From contig NZ_SLWA01000003.1 in assembly GCF_004345565.1 (NCBI RefSeq), positions 124,001 through 188,000 of the forward strand: a DNA stretch of 64,000 nt, in the 5' to 3' direction. The notes below the pieces were generated by a model. That model saw only the letters and a list, made by a program, of their open reading frames with translations, had not been told where the DNA came from and did not search any database. Source of the stretch: Flavobacterium circumlabens. GTDB lineage: Bacteria; Bacteroidota; Bacteroidia; Flavobacteriales; Flavobacteriaceae. The translations under genes were made by a program, and so were the position numbers. Shown here piece by piece: positions 36,989 through 46,115 of this stretch (positions are counted from its first letter, which is position 1; each line of letters opens with the position of its first letter).

Positions 36989-37068
36989 TACTTCCGATTA
37001 TTTTAAACCGACTGTATTTATCGTAAATGCAGTTAGCTATTTAATGTATCAATTCTTAGTATTGTATT

Positions 37069-38727
37069 ATGACAAAAAAAATTAATCTTTTTGCCAACCT
37101 TAAATCTGATTTTGCTTCAGGTTTAGTGGTTTTCCTAGTGGCTCTTCCGTTGTGTTTAGGTATTGCAATGGCTTCAGGAGCTCCTTTATTTTCCGGAATT
37201 ATCGCAGGTGTTATTGGTGGTATAGTGGTAGGCTATTTGAGCCAGTCTCACATTAGTGTATCTGGACCAGCAGCTGGCCTGACAGCTATAATCTTAACAG
37301 CTATTACTGATTTTGGCGCTTTCGATGTGTTTTTAATGTCTGTTTTTATTGCTGGATTAATTCAGTTAGCTTTAGGGTTTTTAAAAGCAGGAAGTATTTC
37401 AAATTATTTTCCTACCAATGTTATCGAAGGAATGCTGGCGGGTATCGGAATCATTATCATTTTAAAACAATTGCCACACGCTTTTGGTTACGATGCTGAT
37501 TTTGAAGGTGATCAGGCTTTTATTCAAAACGATGGCAGTAATACTTTTTCGTTTCTGTTTGATCTCCTGAATCATATTCAATTAGGTGCAGTAGTGATTT
37601 CCCTGGTTTCTTTGGTAATATTAATTTCATGGGATAAAATTTCGTTCTTAAAGAACTTAAAATTAGTTCCGGGAGCACTTATTGCTGTTATTGCGGGAGT
37701 AGTTCTAAACGAAATTTTCGTTTCCTCGGGAAGTTCACTGGCAATTGCAAAAGAACATTTGGTTTCTTTGCCGGTTCCGAAATCTTTTGATGAATTTAAG
37801 TCTATTTTGATTCTGCCAGACTTTGGAGCGGTAACTAATCCGAAGGTTTGGGTTGTGGCACTTACCATTGCCATTGTAGCTTCTATTGAGACCTTATTAT
37901 GTATTGAAGCTGCTGACAGAATGGATGTTCAGAAACGTTATACCAACACCAATGTAGAGCTTAGAGCTCAGGGAATTGGTAATATATTAAGTTCACTTTT
38001 AGGTGGTTTGCCAATGACTTCAGTTGTGGTTAGGTCTTCTGCAAATAACAACGCGGGAGCAAAATCTAAAATGTCGGCAATCATTCACGGGGTACTTTTA
38101 TTGATCAGCGTTTTGTCTATACCGTCAATTTTGAATAAAATTCCATTGGCAACTTTGGCAACGGTATTGATTTTGGTTGGTTATAAATTAGCGAAACCGG
38201 CAACATTTATTCATTTCTGGCAAAAAGGAAAATATCAGTTTGTTCCTTTTATTGCTACTTTAGTATTTGTAGTCGCTACAGATTTACTTAAAGGTGTTGC
38301 TTTAGGAATTATCATAAGTATTATTTTCGTATTGAGAGGGAACCTGAAAAGAGCCTACAGTTTCAAAAAAGAAGAATACGAAGACGGAGATGTTATTCAT
38401 ATTGATTTAGCTCAGGAAGTTTCCTTTTTGAATAAAGCGGCTATAAAATTAACTTTGAGTGAAATTCCTCAAAATTCTAAAGTAATCATCAATGCACATG
38501 ATACCGAGTATATTGCACATGATGTTTTAGATTTGATTCGTGAGTTTAAGGAAACCCGTGCTATTGATGAAAATATCAAAGTAAAACTGAAAGGCTTTAA
38601 GAAAGCCTATCAGTTAGAAAATTCACCGGATATTAATAACCATGTGTCAATTGAACATTATTATGATGTTGCCAAAAGAGCATTGGTTAAAAAAGAGGTG
38701 GTAAAGGAAGATTTTAAAACAAATTAA
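37069..38727 (+). CDS. SulP-family inorganic anion transporter
   Basis: This 552-residue protein has 10-12 transmembrane segments starting SGLVVFLVALPLCLGIAMASGAP and the SulP signature region QSHISVSGPAAGLTAI. A STAS domain follows near residues 440-540. Because a beta-carbonic anhydrase follows on the same strand, bicarbonate is a likely substrate, as in other SulP-carbonic anhydrase pairs. Sulfate remains possible. Confidence 0.9.
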   Translation: MTKKINLFANLKSDFASGLVVFLVALPLCLGIAMASGAPLFSGIIAGVIGGIVVGYLSQSHISVSGPAAGLTAIILTAITDFGAFDVFLMSVFIAGLIQLALGFLKAGSISNYFPTNVIEGMLAGIGIIIILKQLPHAFGYDADFEGDQAFIQNDGSNTFSFLFDLLNHIQLGAVVISLVSLVILISWDKISFLKNLKLVPGALIAVIAGVVLNEIFVSSGSSLAIAKEHLVSLPVPKSFDEFKSILILPDFGAVTNPKVWVVALTIAIVASIETLLCIEAADRMDVQKRYTNTNVELRAQGIGNILSSLLGGLPMTSVVVRSSANNNAGAKSKMSAIIHGVLLLISVLSIPSILNKIPLATLATVLILVGYKLAKPATFIHFWQKGKYQFVPFIATLVFVVATDLLKGVALGIIISIIFVLRGNLKRAYSFKKEEYEDGDVIHIDLAQEVSFLNKAAIKLTLSEIPQNSKVIINAHDTEYIAHDVLDLIREFKETRAIDENIKVKLKGFKKAYQLENSPDINNHVSIEHYYDVAKRALVKKEVVKEDFKTN

Positions 38728-38842
38728 ATAATTTAGGGTATTTCTACAGTAAAGGAAGTATCAAAAATCAGGTAGCTTTACAGTAAACTTATTTTGAGAT
38801 GTTTAACCCTGTAGCAATACCGTTCAAAAAAATAAAAAAAGA

Positions 38843-39478
38843 ATGAGAGAGTTTTATAATAAATTATTAGAAAACAATAAAGAGTGGGTTGAAAAATCAT
38901 TAGCATTAGATCCTAATTATTTTGCAGATTTAGCCAAAGGACAAACTCCGCCATTATTATGGATTGGATGTTCTGACAGCCGCGTTCCTGCAAATGAAAT
39001 AATCGGTGCTAAACCAGGGGAAGTTTTTGTACACAGAAACATTGCCAATATGGTAGTTCACTCGGATATGAATATGCTGAGTGTTTTAGATTATGCGGTA
39101 AACGTACTAAAAGTAAAACACGTTATTGTTTGCGGACATTATGGTTGTGGTGGTGTGAAAGCAGCAATGGGTAACCAGTCTGTTGGAATTATCGATAACT
39201 GGATTCGCCATATTAAGGACGAATACCGTTTACACGATAAATATCTAAATTCAATTGCAGATGAGACAGAGCGTTTTAATGCTTTTGTTGAAATTAATGC
39301 TAAAGAGCAGGTGTACAACTTAGCCAAAACTTCGATTGTACAGGGAGCCTGGAAAAACGGTCAGGAACTAATGCTTCACGGATGGGTTTACGGTTTAAAT
39401 TCAGGTTTTGTAACCGATTTAAATGTAAACATCAGTTCGAATGAAGAACTTGACGAAGTTTACCAATTGGATCTTTAA
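38843..39478 (+). CDS. Beta-carbonic anhydrase
   Basis: This 211-residue enzyme shows Zn ligands Cys43 (in GCSDSR), His99 and Cys102 (in CGHYGCGG), with the Asp45-Arg47 dyad. It interconverts CO2 and bicarbonate in the cytoplasm. The gap to the SulP gene is 115 bp. The pair probably supplies bicarbonate for carboxylases. Confidence 0.95.
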   Translation: MREFYNKLLENNKEWVEKSLALDPNYFADLAKGQTPPLLWIGCSDSRVPANEIIGAKPGEVFVHRNIANMVVHSDMNMLSVLDYAVNVLKVKHVIVCGHYGCGGVKAAMGNQSVGIIDNWIRHIKDEYRLHDKYLNSIADETERFNAFVEINAKEQVYNLAKTSIVQGAWKNGQELMLHGWVYGLNSGFVTDLNVNISSNEELDEVYQLDL

Positions 39479-39493
39479 ATTACATAAAAAAAG

Positions 39494-39520
39494 AAATCGC
39501 CTCAAAAGGGCGATTTTTTT
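39494..39520. terminator. Bidirectional terminator
   Basis: AAATCGCC pairs with GGCGATTT around a 7-nt loop, with A and T runs on the sides. It separates the convergent carbonic anhydrase gene and the LETM1-related gene. Confidence 0.8.
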
Positions 39521-40722
39521 TATTCGTTTTCGTCCAGATTTTCGTTAAAAGCAGACGGTAATAAAGTTGGAATAAACTTAATTAAAATGGGAAGCAGTAA
39601 ACTTCCGCCCGGAAGTAAAAATATAGTCAGTGACGGAATCGTTTTACAGATATCCAACAATTGTTTTTTTACTTTTTTCTTTTCTTTGGCATCCAGATCT
39701 CTTGTTGTCGAATGCGCCAGCAGAATCATTAATTCCTTACTTTGAACAATTTCCTTAACCAATCGGTTTTTGTTTCTTACAATCAGTTTTACAACGGTGT
39801 GCGTCATCTGATCATAAAAGTGCTTGACCGGATTGGAATAATTAAAATACGGAATTTTCTTTTTATGGGTTGTGATAAAAGTGTGGGTCGTGTCAATACT
39901 CCTGGTTACAAAATCATCGGAAACGCCCATCATGGAACCTAAGGAATACAGAAAATAAGCTTCTTCGTTTTCGACAACACCATCACTCCACAAAGCCATT
40001 CCGGCCATATCAATTAAATAATACTGTTCGAGTTTATTACTGAAATAATCCAGTTGTAAGGTCTCCAGAGTATCCACGGTAACTTTCGAAAATTTTGAAT
40101 ATCGTATAGAAGCTTCAAACAGTTTAATCAGCAAATCATCATGCTGTGATTTAACTGTTTTTGTTTTTAAGGCCAAAGCCACAATGCCGAGAACCGTTTC
40201 TTCAATTCGCTTTAAATATTTTTCAGGAATTTCGCCATTTGCTAAATACTGCCGGAAAGCCAAAACATCTATAAATAATAAAGCATTGGTTACCAGATGC
40301 GAAAAGTTTTTACTAATGATACTGTCATTGGTCTGAACCCTCTCATCAATAATGTTTTCTAACGCTAAGGAAGGAGTATCTTTTGGCAGCAAAATTTTGA
40401 ACAGACTGAATCCTTCGGGACTCATTTCTTTGTAGAATTTTAAGACTTCAGCTATAAAATTATTGGGTTCAGAGCTTCTTTTTTCTAAGCAAAAAACATG
40501 GTATAAGGTGTTTAAGAGTGCTACTTTCGAAATTTCGGTTTTAAACCAGCCTTTTATCGGAATAGGAATCTGGGAATCAATAGAGATGATATGGCCATAG
40601 ATAAAGCCAGTTTCTCTAACTTTATAATAAAACGAATCTATGGTTTCAAAAGGTATCGCTTCTGAAAACTTTTGTTCATTAAAAAATTTATCTATCCAGC
40701 CTGATGCCGATGCGTTAATCAT
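39520..40722 (-). CDS. LETM1-related (biofilm-associated type) protein
   Basis: This 400-residue protein has a TerB-like helical middle (VVENEEAYFLYSLGSMMGVSDDFV) and a C-terminal LETM1-like hydrophobic segment (LTIFLLPGGSLLLPILIKFIP) of about 40 residues. Members in Bacteroidota carry the annotation LETM1-related biofilm-associated protein. The mechanism is unknown to me. It is a single gene on the minus strand. Confidence 0.75.
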   Translation of the reverse strand: MINASASGWIDKFFNEQKFSEAIPFETIDSFYYKVRETGFIYGHIISIDSQIPIPIKGWFKTEISKVALLNTLYHVFCLEKRSSEPNNFIAEVLKFYKEMSPEGFSLFKILLPKDTPSLALENIIDERVQTNDSIISKNFSHLVTNALLFIDVLAFRQYLANGEIPEKYLKRIEETVLGIVALALKTKTVKSQHDDLLIKLFEASIRYSKFSKVTVDTLETLQLDYFSNKLEQYYLIDMAGMALWSDGVVENEEAYFLYSLGSMMGVSDDFVTRSIDTTHTFITTHKKKIPYFNYSNPVKHFYDQMTHTVVKLIVRNKNRLVKEIVQSKELMILLAHSTTRDLDAKEKKKVKKQLLDICKTIPSLTIFLLPGGSLLLPILIKFIPTLLPSAFNENLDENE

Positions 40723-40787
40723 TTAACTTTTGGTTTGAGAATACAAAGCTATATCTTTTTCTGGTGTTAAGATTAGTTTTTAAATGA

Positions 40788-40821
40788 AATAACCACTAGA
40801 TTTTGTGAAATAGTGGTTATT
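40788..40821 (-). terminator. Terminator of sodC
   Basis: AATAACCACTA pairs with TAGTGGTTATT around a 12-nt loop, directly 3' of sodC on the minus strand. Confidence 0.65.
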
Positions 40822-40829
40822 GTCTTTTT

Positions 40830-41357
40830 TTATTTGATGATTCCGGCGCAGGCAACCCTGCCACCTGCATTTCCGGTAGGCTGAGTAGTAAAGTCATCCG
40901 TTCCCTGATGTACGATCAGGCCTTTTCCTAACACATCTTTTGTTGCATCACCACAGCCAACACACCATTCGTCAGTAGTTAAAGTGATGGTTCCGTTTCC
41001 TTTTGCGTCAGCGGTAAAGTTTCCTATATCACCTTTATGATATTCGGCTGAACCCCATTTTCCGTGTTTTTTAAAGGTAGGATTCCAGTGTCCGCCGGCA
41101 GAACTTCCGTCTGCTGCGGTGCAATCTGATTTTTCATGAATATGGATGGCGTGAACTCCCGGTTGTAAACCTGCCATTTTTGCAACAAAAGTTACTTTAC
41201 CATTTTTCTCCGTAAAAGTGGCAGTTCCGCTTACGGTACTATTGCTTTTTGGTTCTAAATTTACCGTCAGGGTTTTGGCGTCATTTGATTTTGTACTGGT
41301 CTTACACCCAATAATTAAGGCTGTAAGTATAGCGAAAGAAAGAATTACTTTTTTCAT
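40830..41357 (-). CDS. sodC: Cu-Zn superoxide dismutase (lipoprotein)
   Basis: This 175-residue protein has a lipobox (TALIIGC) and a SodC domain. The copper ligands lie in HAIHIHEKSDC, the zinc region in SAGGHWNP, and the second disulfide Cys in GRVACAG. It would remove superoxide in the periplasm. It is a single gene with a terminator. Confidence 0.93.
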   Translation of the reverse strand: MKKVILSFAILTALIIGCKTSTKSNDAKTLTVNLEPKSNSTVSGTATFTEKNGKVTFVAKMAGLQPGVHAIHIHEKSDCTAADGSSAGGHWNPTFKKHGKWGSAEYHKGDIGNFTADAKGNGTITLTTDEWCVGCGDATKDVLGKGLIVHQGTDDFTTQPTGNAGGRVACAGIIK

Positions 41358-41571
41358 CTGTAGGGCTTTTAAATTAAAGATTAAGTAAATTTAACATAAA
41401 AATACCGATATACTTGAAGCTAAAAGTTAAAAAAATCTAAAACTATTGGTTGTAATTTAATGTCATTTTGGGAATAGTACCCAAAAATATTGCTTAAATT
41501 CGTGTAGGTTTTTAATCAAAAAATTCCGAACTACAGTTTTTCAATTCATTAATAATTAAATGTTTAACCCT

Positions 41572-42009
41572 ATGATGAAGAATGTTTTTATCCTTATTGT
41601 CTTAAGTACAATTTTGATTTCGTGTAGTATTTTCAAATGTAAAAAAACAGACGCAGTTTCCAAGATTGAAGGGAATTGGGAGCTTACTTATATAACAGGC
41701 CCAAGAATTACTTTTGATGGTTTGTACCCGAATAAAAAGCCCAGAATTAATTTTAATAGTAAGGAGAATCAGGTTTCAGGAAATAATAGTTGTAACTCGT
41801 TTACGGGAAAACTTGTTGTAAACGGAAATAAACTTGATTTTACAGGGCCAATGGCTACAACTAAAATGATGTGTATTGATAACGGACAAGGTGATCAGGT
41901 TTTTATGAATACACTGCAAAAAATAACTTCTTATGATGTAACCGAGGACGGTAAGACATTAAATCTTATTTCCGGTGATATTGTGATGATGCGATTTACA
42001 AAAAAGTAG
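41572..42009 (+). CDS. META-domain (HslJ-like) lipoprotein
   Basis: This is a protein of about 145 residues. I choose the ATG at 41572 (the first of two consecutive Met codons) over 41560, because the lipobox (ILISC) then falls at a normal signal-peptide distance. The META domain is recognised by IEGNWELTYI, GNNSCNSFTGKL and PMATTKMMC. HslJ-like proteins are linked to envelope stress or novobiocin tolerance, but this is not demonstrated here. DUF4251 follows 33 bp downstream. Confidence 0.82.
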   Translation: MMKNVFILIVLSTILISCSIFKCKKTDAVSKIEGNWELTYITGPRITFDGLYPNKKPRINFNSKENQVSGNNSCNSFTGKLVVNGNKLDFTGPMATTKMMCIDNGQGDQVFMNTLQKITSYDVTEDGKTLNLISGDIVMMRFTKK

Positions 42010-42042
42010 CATTCATTTTATAACCTGCTAAAAATATATTTT

Positions 42043-42558
42043 ATGAAAACTAAATCCTTGATTTTATTAGTTTTATTTTACTTTTTAAGTGTTTCTTTTT
42101 TCGCCCAGGAAAAATCTAAAAAAGAGCTAAAAGCCGAAAGAGCTCTTCAAGAACAGAAGGAAACTGAAGGTCTGATTAATTCGAAAAATTTTGTTTTTAA
42201 TGCTGAAAAAGCGAATCCGTTAGGGTACAGAATGATTATTCTCGATTACAATACGTACACTATAAAAGTTACGGAAGAGAATGTTGTATGTGATCTCCCG
42301 TATTTTGGACGTGCGTATCATGTCGCTTACGGATCATCTGACGGAGGAATGAAGTTTGAAGGGAAGCCGGAAAATATTACGATAGAAAAAAAGAAAAAAA
42401 GCTATAGCATAAAAATGGTCGTAAAAGGGAAGGATGATGTTTACACTCTTTTGTTTTCCGTTTTTTTTGATGGCGGAACAAATGTGTCAGTTACCAGTAA
42501 TAACAGGGCTTCAATTTCTTACGATGGTGAAATTAAAGCTCCAAAAGCAAAAATATAA
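42043..42558 (+). CDS. DUF4251 domain-containing secreted protein
   Basis: This 171-residue protein has a signal peptide (VSFFAQ) and a charged helical linker (SKKELKAERALQEQKETEGL), then a beta-rich DUF4251 domain (FGRAYHVAYGSSDGGMKFEG). It is a common flavobacterial exported protein of unknown function. It is probably co-transcribed with the META-domain gene. Confidence 0.82.
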   Translation: MKTKSLILLVLFYFLSVSFFAQEKSKKELKAERALQEQKETEGLINSKNFVFNAEKANPLGYRMIILDYNTYTIKVTEENVVCDLPYFGRAYHVAYGSSDGGMKFEGKPENITIEKKKKSYSIKMVVKGKDDVYTLLFSVFFDGGTNVSVTSNNRASISYDGEIKAPKAKI

Positions 42559-42579
42559 ATATAGTTTTCGACAAAAATA

Positions 42580-42612
42580 AAACGGTTGCGATTTTTAAAA
42601 TCGCAACCGTTT
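42580..42612. terminator. Bidirectional terminator
   Basis: AAACGGTTGCGATTTT faces its exact complement. It lies between the DUF4251 and chitinase genes, which converge. Confidence 0.85.
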
Positions 42613-42631
42613 ATTATTTATTCAAATCAGT

Positions 42632-43726
42632 TTATTTGGCTGTTTTAACTTCATAGATGGCATTTACCATTCCGTTTTGAGGACTGTCTAAAGTAAGTTC
42701 CCAAAACATTATGCCGCCCAGTTTTTTAGATTTTACGTATTCGGTTTTTGCTTTGATCGATTTAAGATCATCGGATGTCGCAAATGTTTTTGATGCTGCA
42801 TTATACCAATAAGGGGTTTTTGCCTTTTCATCCCAAAAATATTTCCATCCGTTCGCTTCCGTATAAGTTGAAGCGAAATTTTTAAAATTAACCCCCTCAA
42901 TATGTTCACCAGGCTGATATAAACCGTTGTTTACGTTTTCAACATTCTTCCATGTTCTGGAATAAAATGCACCTCCAATGATTAATTTTTCAGCAGGAAC
43001 GCCTTGTTTTAGTAAATAGTTAACGGCTCTGTCTGTCGATTCTTCGTTCGGATTGGTGCTGTATAAAGGCGTATGATGCCCGGTAACTTTAGAATAGCCA
43101 TTAACCAAATCGTAGCTCATAATGTTAATACGATTTACCAATGGCGCAACCGTTTTCCAGTCTATGGATTCGTCAAGGTATTTTTGAAATCCTCCGGCAG
43201 CAAAACTCAATTCATATTTTTTACCTAAAGTAGAACGTAAAATTTTGATTAATTCGGTAAAATTACTTTTGTCAGCGGCTTGGAATAAATGTCCCGGAAG
43301 TCCTTCAATTGCCGGATATTCCCAATCTAGATCTAAACCGTCTACTTTAAAATAAGTACTCACTTCTTTTACCGATTTGGCAAATTTCAATCGTCCTTCA
43401 GCGGTTGAAAATGCAGCAGAACAAGGCTCGCAGCCTCCCCAGCCACCAAGTGATAAAACAATTTTAAGCTGTGGATTTTTGGTTTTTAAAGAAACTAAAT
43501 ATTTAATGGTGGTAGAATCTTTAGGAGAATCAACACTTAATTTTCCGTCTTTTAAATGACAGAAACTAAAAATAATCTGGTCTAATTTGTTGACTTCGTA
43601 TTCGTTAATCAATTTATCATCACCTGTATAATAAGCGATAATATCCATTTTTTTATTTTTTTGTGCAAAGATATTTGTGGTACACAGGCACAGAAAAAAT
43701 AAGGCAATCAGGTTAATCTGTTTCAT
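42632..43726 (-). CDS. GH18 family chitinase-like glycoside hydrolase
   Basis: This 364-residue protein has a signal peptide (cleavage near IFAQ) and a TIM barrel with the GH18 catalytic motif DGLDLDWE (Asp129 to Glu136, Glu136 the acid). Other GH18 elements are KIVLSLGGWGG and INIMSYDL. It probably hydrolyses chitin or peptidoglycan-derived amino-sugar chains. No T9SS C-terminal domain is seen, so it is likely periplasmic. Confidence 0.92.
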   Translation of the reverse strand: MKQINLIALFFLCLCTTNIFAQKNKKMDIIAYYTGDDKLINEYEVNKLDQIIFSFCHLKDGKLSVDSPKDSTTIKYLVSLKTKNPQLKIVLSLGGWGGCEPCSAAFSTAEGRLKFAKSVKEVSTYFKVDGLDLDWEYPAIEGLPGHLFQAADKSNFTELIKILRSTLGKKYELSFAAGGFQKYLDESIDWKTVAPLVNRINIMSYDLVNGYSKVTGHHTPLYSTNPNEESTDRAVNYLLKQGVPAEKLIIGGAFYSRTWKNVENVNNGLYQPGEHIEGVNFKNFASTYTEANGWKYFWDEKAKTPYWYNAASKTFATSDDLKSIKAKTEYVKSKKLGGIMFWELTLDSPQNGMVNAIYEVKTAK

Positions 43727-43849
43727 TTTTAAGCTTTTAGTTTTTTGAAATGCTAAATATAAAACATTAGAATTGAAAATTCACTATCAGATATGTAACA
43801 GAAATGTAATTTTAATAAAGATTTGTGAAATAAGGGCAGGGGTTTTTAA

Positions 43850-43966
43850 ACCATGTAAGTGATGTAAGTTCATTTAAGAAGGACGGGGTAAATTGTGATG
43901 CAGTTATCCAAATTACAAAAAACAAATTACAACCTGCTTTATATGAACTTACATCACTTATATGGT
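43850..43966. repeat. Near-perfect 24-bp inverted repeat flanking 69 bp
   Basis: The arms 43850-43873 and 43943-43966 match at 23 of 24 positions as inverted copies; the core is TAAGTGATGTAAGTTCAT. The 43727-44063 gap holds this element and the terminator at 44000-44031, and nothing else that I can support. It has no coding potential, so it may be a MITE-like repeat or a structured RNA. Confidence 0.75.
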
Positions 43967-43999
43967 AAAAAAAAAAATAGGATAAAAAAAAGCAAAAAT

Positions 44000-44031
44000 A
44001 AACCCGCACTGTTTCGGACAAGTGCGGGTTT
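44000..44031. terminator. Bidirectional hairpin terminator
   Basis: AAACCCGCACT pairs with AGTGCGGGTTT around a 10-nt loop. It is 3' of the acyl-CoA dehydrogenase gene on the minus strand. Confidence 0.8.
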
Positions 44032-44063
44032 AAACAAATTAAAAGCTAAAAACTATTTTTATA

Positions 44064-45869
44064 TTAGAAGCAGTATTCGTTTTCTGCCACTAATTTAGAT
44101 GTAATAACCTCTCTTAAAGCTACCACATTTGGATTGTTTGTATATTTTGTGAAACGTTTTAGTCCCATTAACATCATACGTTGTTCGTCACCTTCAGCAA
44201 AAGAAATAATTCCTTCTTTTCCTCTTGAGTTTACGATATCTACCGCTTTATACAAGTATAATTTTGCCATTGCAATTTGCTCTTGTACTTTAGCTTCACC
44301 TTGGTTTTTGGCTAATTTTTCAGTTCTAAGGATAGTACTTTCCGCCATATAAACTTCGATTAAGATATCAGAAGCAGCCATTAACAACTGTTGGTGAGAA
44401 TCTAAATCCGGTCCGTATTTCTGAACGGCACTTCCTGCAACCATTAAGAAAACTTTTTTCAGGTTCGCAATGATTCCTTTTTCTTCGGCGAATAATTCAG
44501 AGAAATCAGGAGTGTCAAAAGATGGAATCCCCATTAATTCTTCAGAAACTTTCATAGCCGGTCCTAATAAATCAACATGACCTTTCATAGCCTTTTTGAT
44601 TAACATTCCCACAGAAAGCATTCTGTTAATTTCGTTAGTTCCTTCGTAGATTCTTGCGATACGGGCATCTCTCCAGGCACTTTCCATTGGAGTGTCTTCA
44701 GAGAATCCCATTCCGCCAAAAATCTGAATTCCTTCATCAGCACAAGATTGAACGTCTTCAGAAACAGCTACTTTCAAAATAGAACATTCGATAGCATATT
44801 CTTCAACACCTTTCAATTCTGCTTCCTGATGAGAAGTTCCTTCTGCTTCACGGGCAGCGATTCTGTCTTCGATATCTTTTGCAGCACGGTAAGAAGCACT
44901 TTCTCCCGCATAAGCATTCGTTGCCATTTCAGCTAATTTAGAACGGATCGCTCCGAAAGATGAAATTGCAGTGTTAAACTGAATTCTTTCGTTAGCATAT
45001 TTTACAGCATTTGTAGTCACTCTTCGTTGTGCATCTAAACAGGCAGCTGCCAGTTTAATACGACCAACATTCAAAGCATTCATGGCGATTTTGAAACCGT
45101 TTCCTCTTTCAGACAACATGTTTTCAACAGGAACTTTAGTATCGTTGAAGAAAACCTGACGTGTCGAAGAAGCACGGATTCCCAATTTATGCTCTTCTTC
45201 ATTCATAGAAATTCCGTTAGACGGATCGTTTTCTACGATGAAACCAGTAATGTTTTTATCATCACCAATACGGGCAAAAACGATAAAAACGCTGCAGAAA
45301 CCTGCATTCGAAATCCACATTTTTTGTCCTGTAATTTTATAATGCGTTCCGTCTTCCGATAAAACCGCTTTTGTTTTTCCTGAGTTGGCATCAGATCCTG
45401 CGCCTGGCTCAGTTAAACAGTAAGCTCCAAACCATTCTCCTGAAGCCAATTTAGGAACGTATTTTTTCTTTTGTTCTTCAGATCCGTAAAGGGTAATTGG
45501 CATTGTCCCAATTCCGGTATGTGCACCAAAAGCAGTCGAGAAAGATCCTGTAGCACCCGAAATGTAATCGCAAACTAACATCGTAGATACAAATCCCATT
45601 CCTAATCCGCCGTATTCTTCCGGAACGGCAACTCCTAAAAGTCCCAATTCACCTGCTTTACGCATAGAAGCTTCAGTATACGCATAATCTTTTTTCTCGA
45701 AACGATCTTTATGCGCCCATAATTCTTTGTCTACGAACTCTTTTACAGAGTCACGCATCATTAATTGCTCTTCCGAAAAATCTTCTGGTGTAAAGACATC
45801 TTCGCACTTTGTTTCTTTAACTAAAAACTGACCACCACGGGTTACGTTTTTTTCGATTGTATCTGCCAT
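44064..45869 (-). CDS. Acyl-CoA dehydrogenase
   Basis: This 601-residue flavoenzyme has the ACAD signatures AYCLTEPGAGSDANSGKTKA and RIYEGTNEINRMLSVGM, plus a longer C-terminal extension of the VLCAD-like type used in Bacteroidota. It performs the first oxidation of acyl-CoA in beta-oxidation. It is last in a minus-strand run with thiolase and the FadB-like protein. A 246-bp gap with a hairpin repeat separates it from thiolase. Confidence 0.93.
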   Translation of the reverse strand: MADTIEKNVTRGGQFLVKETKCEDVFTPEDFSEEQLMMRDSVKEFVDKELWAHKDRFEKKDYAYTEASMRKAGELGLLGVAVPEEYGGLGMGFVSTMLVCDYISGATGSFSTAFGAHTGIGTMPITLYGSEEQKKKYVPKLASGEWFGAYCLTEPGAGSDANSGKTKAVLSEDGTHYKITGQKMWISNAGFCSVFIVFARIGDDKNITGFIVENDPSNGISMNEEEHKLGIRASSTRQVFFNDTKVPVENMLSERGNGFKIAMNALNVGRIKLAAACLDAQRRVTTNAVKYANERIQFNTAISSFGAIRSKLAEMATNAYAGESASYRAAKDIEDRIAAREAEGTSHQEAELKGVEEYAIECSILKVAVSEDVQSCADEGIQIFGGMGFSEDTPMESAWRDARIARIYEGTNEINRMLSVGMLIKKAMKGHVDLLGPAMKVSEELMGIPSFDTPDFSELFAEEKGIIANLKKVFLMVAGSAVQKYGPDLDSHQQLLMAASDILIEVYMAESTILRTEKLAKNQGEAKVQEQIAMAKLYLYKAVDIVNSRGKEGIISFAEGDEQRMMLMGLKRFTKYTNNPNVVALREVITSKLVAENEYCF

Positions 45870-45995
45870 TTTGTTTTTGTTTAGATAAAGATGAAAGAGT
45901 CAAGAAGAAAGATTTTAATCTAACTTACTTATGAAACCTGTTGTCATCTTTTGAAATTCAATTATTTTGTTTTTTATTGCTAATATTCCACAATC

Positions 45996-46097
45996 TTGTC
46001 ATTTCGACGAAGGAGAAATCTCCGCGACAATTATCCGCATAGTTTGTCAATCTTTGTCGAGTTACTTACGGAGATTTCTCCTTCGTCGAAATGACAA
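45996..46097. repeat. 29-bp perfect inverted repeat (dispersed family, copy 1)
   Basis: The arms 45996-46024 and 46069-46097 are exact reverse complements (core ATTTCGACGAAGGAGAAATC). A related copy is at 61893-62019. It lies between the acyl-CoA dehydrogenase and thiolase genes. It may end transcription or represent a REP/MITE-like element. Confidence 0.85.
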
Positions 46098-46115
46098 ACT
46101 GAACGCATACTTTAT

